DNA of 6,210 bases, taken from NCBI GenBank assembly GCA_016180665.1, contig JACPAS010000053.1, forward strand, positions 1-6,210, read 5' to 3'. A program made the position numbers and the translations under genes. This document shows positions 5,070-6,210 of this stretch, in pieces (the stretch's first letter is position 1; each line of letters starts with the position of its first letter). The DNA comes from Microcaldota archaeon. Its GTDB lineage: Archaea > Micrarchaeota > Micrarchaeia > Anstonellales > Bilamarchaeaceae. Below the pieces are notes generated by a model. That model made no database searches. It was given only the letters and a program-made list of their open reading frames with translations, and was not told the DNA's origin.

Positions 5070-5082
5070 GATTTTTTATGGA
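5070..5082 (+). repeat. Direct repeat, copy 2, containing the uppS start codon
   Basis: GATTTTTTATGGA repeats 4910-4922 exactly at a distance of 160 bases. The ATG inside it (5078) is the start of uppS, so the repeat covers the translation start and the next codon plus the T-rich stretch before it. Confidence 0.6.
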
Positions 5083-5764
5083 CGATAAACCAAGACATAT
5101 CGCTATTATTCCTGACGGAAATAGGAGATGGGGAGAGCTAAAAGGCATTCCAAAAAAAGAAGCATACGCAATAGGCATTAGGAAGATAGGCGATGTGCTA
5201 AAATGGTGCAAGGAACAGAACGTCGAATTCTTAACTATGTGGGGGTTTAGCACCGATAACTTTACCCGTGATCAGGCCGAAATCAAAGATCTATTCGAAC
5301 TGTTCAAGCACAATCTAAAGGAAGCACTGGAAAGTGATGAGAAGAATAAATATGATGTTAGGGTTCGTTTTCTCGGAAGGATAAATCTATTTCCAAAAGA
5401 AATCTCTGAGATGATAAGAAAAGCTGAGGACGTATCTTCAAAGAATAAAAAACATACTCTTAACCTTCTTCTTGCCTATGGCGGAAGGGAAGAGATATTG
5501 GATGCAGTAAATCAAATCATTAAAGACGGATTAAAACAAGTGGATGAAGCTACATTCTCCAAGTATCTTTATTCAAAAGATATTCCAGACCCAGATTTGG
5601 TAATCAGGACTTCTGGCGAGCAAAGGTTAAGTGGGTTAATGCCATGGCAAAGTACCTACAGTGAATTCTACTTTTCTCAAAAGCTCTGGCCAGATTTTTC
5701 AAAAGAGGATTTTCTCGATGCACTTCAGACTTATGCAAAAAGAAAAAGGCGGTTTGGAAAATGA
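5078..5764 (+). CDS. uppS: Polyprenyl diphosphate synthase (cis-prenyltransferase, UppS family)
   Basis: The product is a complete 228-residue cis-prenyltransferase. It elongates an allylic diphosphate with isopentenyl diphosphate to make the long polyprenyl lipid carrier. In archaea this is typically the geranylgeranyl-primed tritrans,polycis-undecaprenyl diphosphate synthase, used for glycan transfer at the membrane. All family motifs are present: HIAIIPDGNRRW (7-18) with catalytic D13 and the phosphate-binding loop, WGFSTDNFTR (55-64), VRFLGR (96-101), LLLAYGGREEI (130-140), and PDPDLVIRTSGEQRLSG (170-186) with phosphate-binding R178 and R183. WQSTYSEFYF (190-199) contains the metal-ligand glutamate E196. 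It ends naturally in KRKRRFGK. Proline codons are CCA/CCT only, in contrast with the frame that follows. No Shine-Dalgarno is visible; the start codon lies in the second copy of a 13-bp repeat. Confidence 0.94.
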   Translation: MDDKPRHIAIIPDGNRRWGELKGIPKKEAYAIGIRKIGDVLKWCKEQNVEFLTMWGFSTDNFTRDQAEIKDLFELFKHNLKEALESDEKNKYDVRVRFLGRINLFPKEISEMIRKAEDVSSKNKKHTLNLLLAYGGREEILDAVNQIIKDGLKQVDEATFSKYLYSKDIPDPDLVIRTSGEQRLSGLMPWQSTYSEFYFSQKLWPDFSKEDFLDALQTYAKRKRRFGK

Positions 5765-6210
5765 TTTGGCAAACGGGGAAAAAATCGATCTTTTAATTTT
5801 GCCGGAAGGTATTTTAAAAAATTCGGCCAAGGCTGATTTTTTTCAAAATCTGGCGAAGGAATTAAATCTGAAATTAGTGGCCGTTCTTGATACCAAACAG
5901 GAGGGAAAAAGATACAATTCTTCTTTGCTGATTGACAATCAGGGCGAAATTATCGGCGTTCATCATAAAAGCCGCCTGACTTTTATGGGTGAATATTGGC
6001 CGTTTAAAAATTGGCGGCCGTTTTACCTTAATTGGCTTAAAAAAAACAATCCGGAAATCAGCAATTATGTTATTTTTAATCCGGATAATCCTTACATCCG
6101 CGGCGAAAAAAATCTTTTAACGATCCGCGGCCAATCCGCTTCCGTTGATTTTGCTTCATTGATTTGTCTGGAAACCCATTATCCGGCTGATCTGAAAAAA
6201 TATAAAAAAA
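5733..6210 (+). CDS. lnt: Partial apolipoprotein N-acyltransferase-like nitrilase domain
   Basis: An open frame runs off the right end. Taking ATG 5733 gives 159 residues, but the first ~10 overlap uppS in another frame and are probably not real; family-like sequence begins near 5766. The carbon-nitrogen hydrolase triad is present: Glu25 in LLILPEG, Lys79 in VHHKSRL and Cys145 in SLICLE. FMGEYWPF (84-91) matches the Lnt-type FGEYxPF after the lysine. Lnt transfers an acyl chain to the amino terminus of bacterial lipoproteins. The normal ~200-residue membrane domain and the first strand of the nitrilase domain are absent upstream, so the 5' part is missing. Six of seven prolines use CCG and four of five arginines use CGC/CGG, unlike all neighbouring genes. 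It appears bacterial, possibly from a CPR/Patescibacteria-like genome, either mis-joined or transferred. Confidence 0.72.
   Translation, partial: MQKEKGGLENDLANGEKIDLLILPEGILKNSAKADFFQNLAKELNLKLVAVLDTKQEGKRYNSSLLIDNQGEIIGVHHKSRLTFMGEYWPFKNWRPFYLNWLKKNNPEISNYVIFNPDNPYIRGEKNLLTIRGQSASVDFASLICLETHYPADLKKYKK
5759..5781. other. Probable junction between archaeal and bacterial-type DNA
   Basis: Up to the TGA at 5762-5764 the sequence is a complete archaeal-type uppS. From about 5766 it reads in a different frame as the interior of an Lnt nitrilase domain (LANGEKIDLLILPEG). No intergenic DNA, start region or membrane domain lies between them. Codon choice changes at the same point. This is the expected picture of an assembly chimera or an illegitimate recombination joint. 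Confidence 0.55.

Noticed and set aside
4947..5141. Plus-strand frame of 64 codons crossing the structured element into uppS
   Set aside because: Its codons fall on hairpin arms and then on uppS in the wrong frame; the product is Arg/Ser-rich and unrecognisable. The region is better explained as a structured element plus uppS.

Overview
The window reads as an AT-rich archaeal genome segment, probably from a small-genome (DPANN-type) lineage. The strongest marker is a complete 57-residue archaeal RNA polymerase subunit K (Rpb6 family). Supporting signs are a box C/D 2'-O-methylation guide RNA with a textbook kink-turn, an archaeal-style cis-prenyltransferase, A/T-rich TATA-like boxes 20-30 bases ahead of several starts that lack Shine-Dalgarno sites, and arginine codons dominated by AGA/AGG. 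The exact lineage cannot be fixed from this window. The last ~450 bases differ: they encode the nitrilase domain of a bacterial apolipoprotein N-acyltransferase (Lnt) with CCG proline and CGC/CGG arginine codons. They look like a foreign or mis-joined piece.

Layout. 1-106 (-) is the amino-terminal fragment of an unrecognised protein that runs off the window. 107-301 is non-coding; it holds a TATA-like box and a perfect 12-bp palindrome. 302-368 (-) is a box C/D sRNA whose first guide matches the 23S rRNA P-loop. 400-1221 (-) is an FTR1-family iron permease. Its promoter carries a DtxR/IdeR-like iron-box palindrome beside the TATA box. 1343-2203 (+) is an NAD(P)-dependent epimerase-like Rossmann protein. 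2259-3443 (+) is a HEAT-repeat/coil/OB-fold protein. 3510-3683 (+) is rpoK. 3684-4328 (-) is a membrane-anchored extracytoplasmic protein, translationally coupled to dcd (4328-4843, -), a dCTP deaminase. 4844-5077 holds the divergent dcd and uppS promoters plus a hairpin-rich ~147-nt element flanked by a 13-bp direct repeat that duplicates the uppS start codon. 5078-5764 (+) is uppS. From 5733 to the end is the lnt-like fragment.

How the parts fit. The genes cover housekeeping functions: transcription, nucleotide pools, lipid carrier synthesis and rRNA modification. Iron uptake is added, apparently under metal-dependent repression. There is no obvious single pathway. The items most worth following are the C/D sRNA, the iron box, the structured element duplicated across the uppS start, and the abrupt archaeal-to-bacterial transition at the uppS stop codon.
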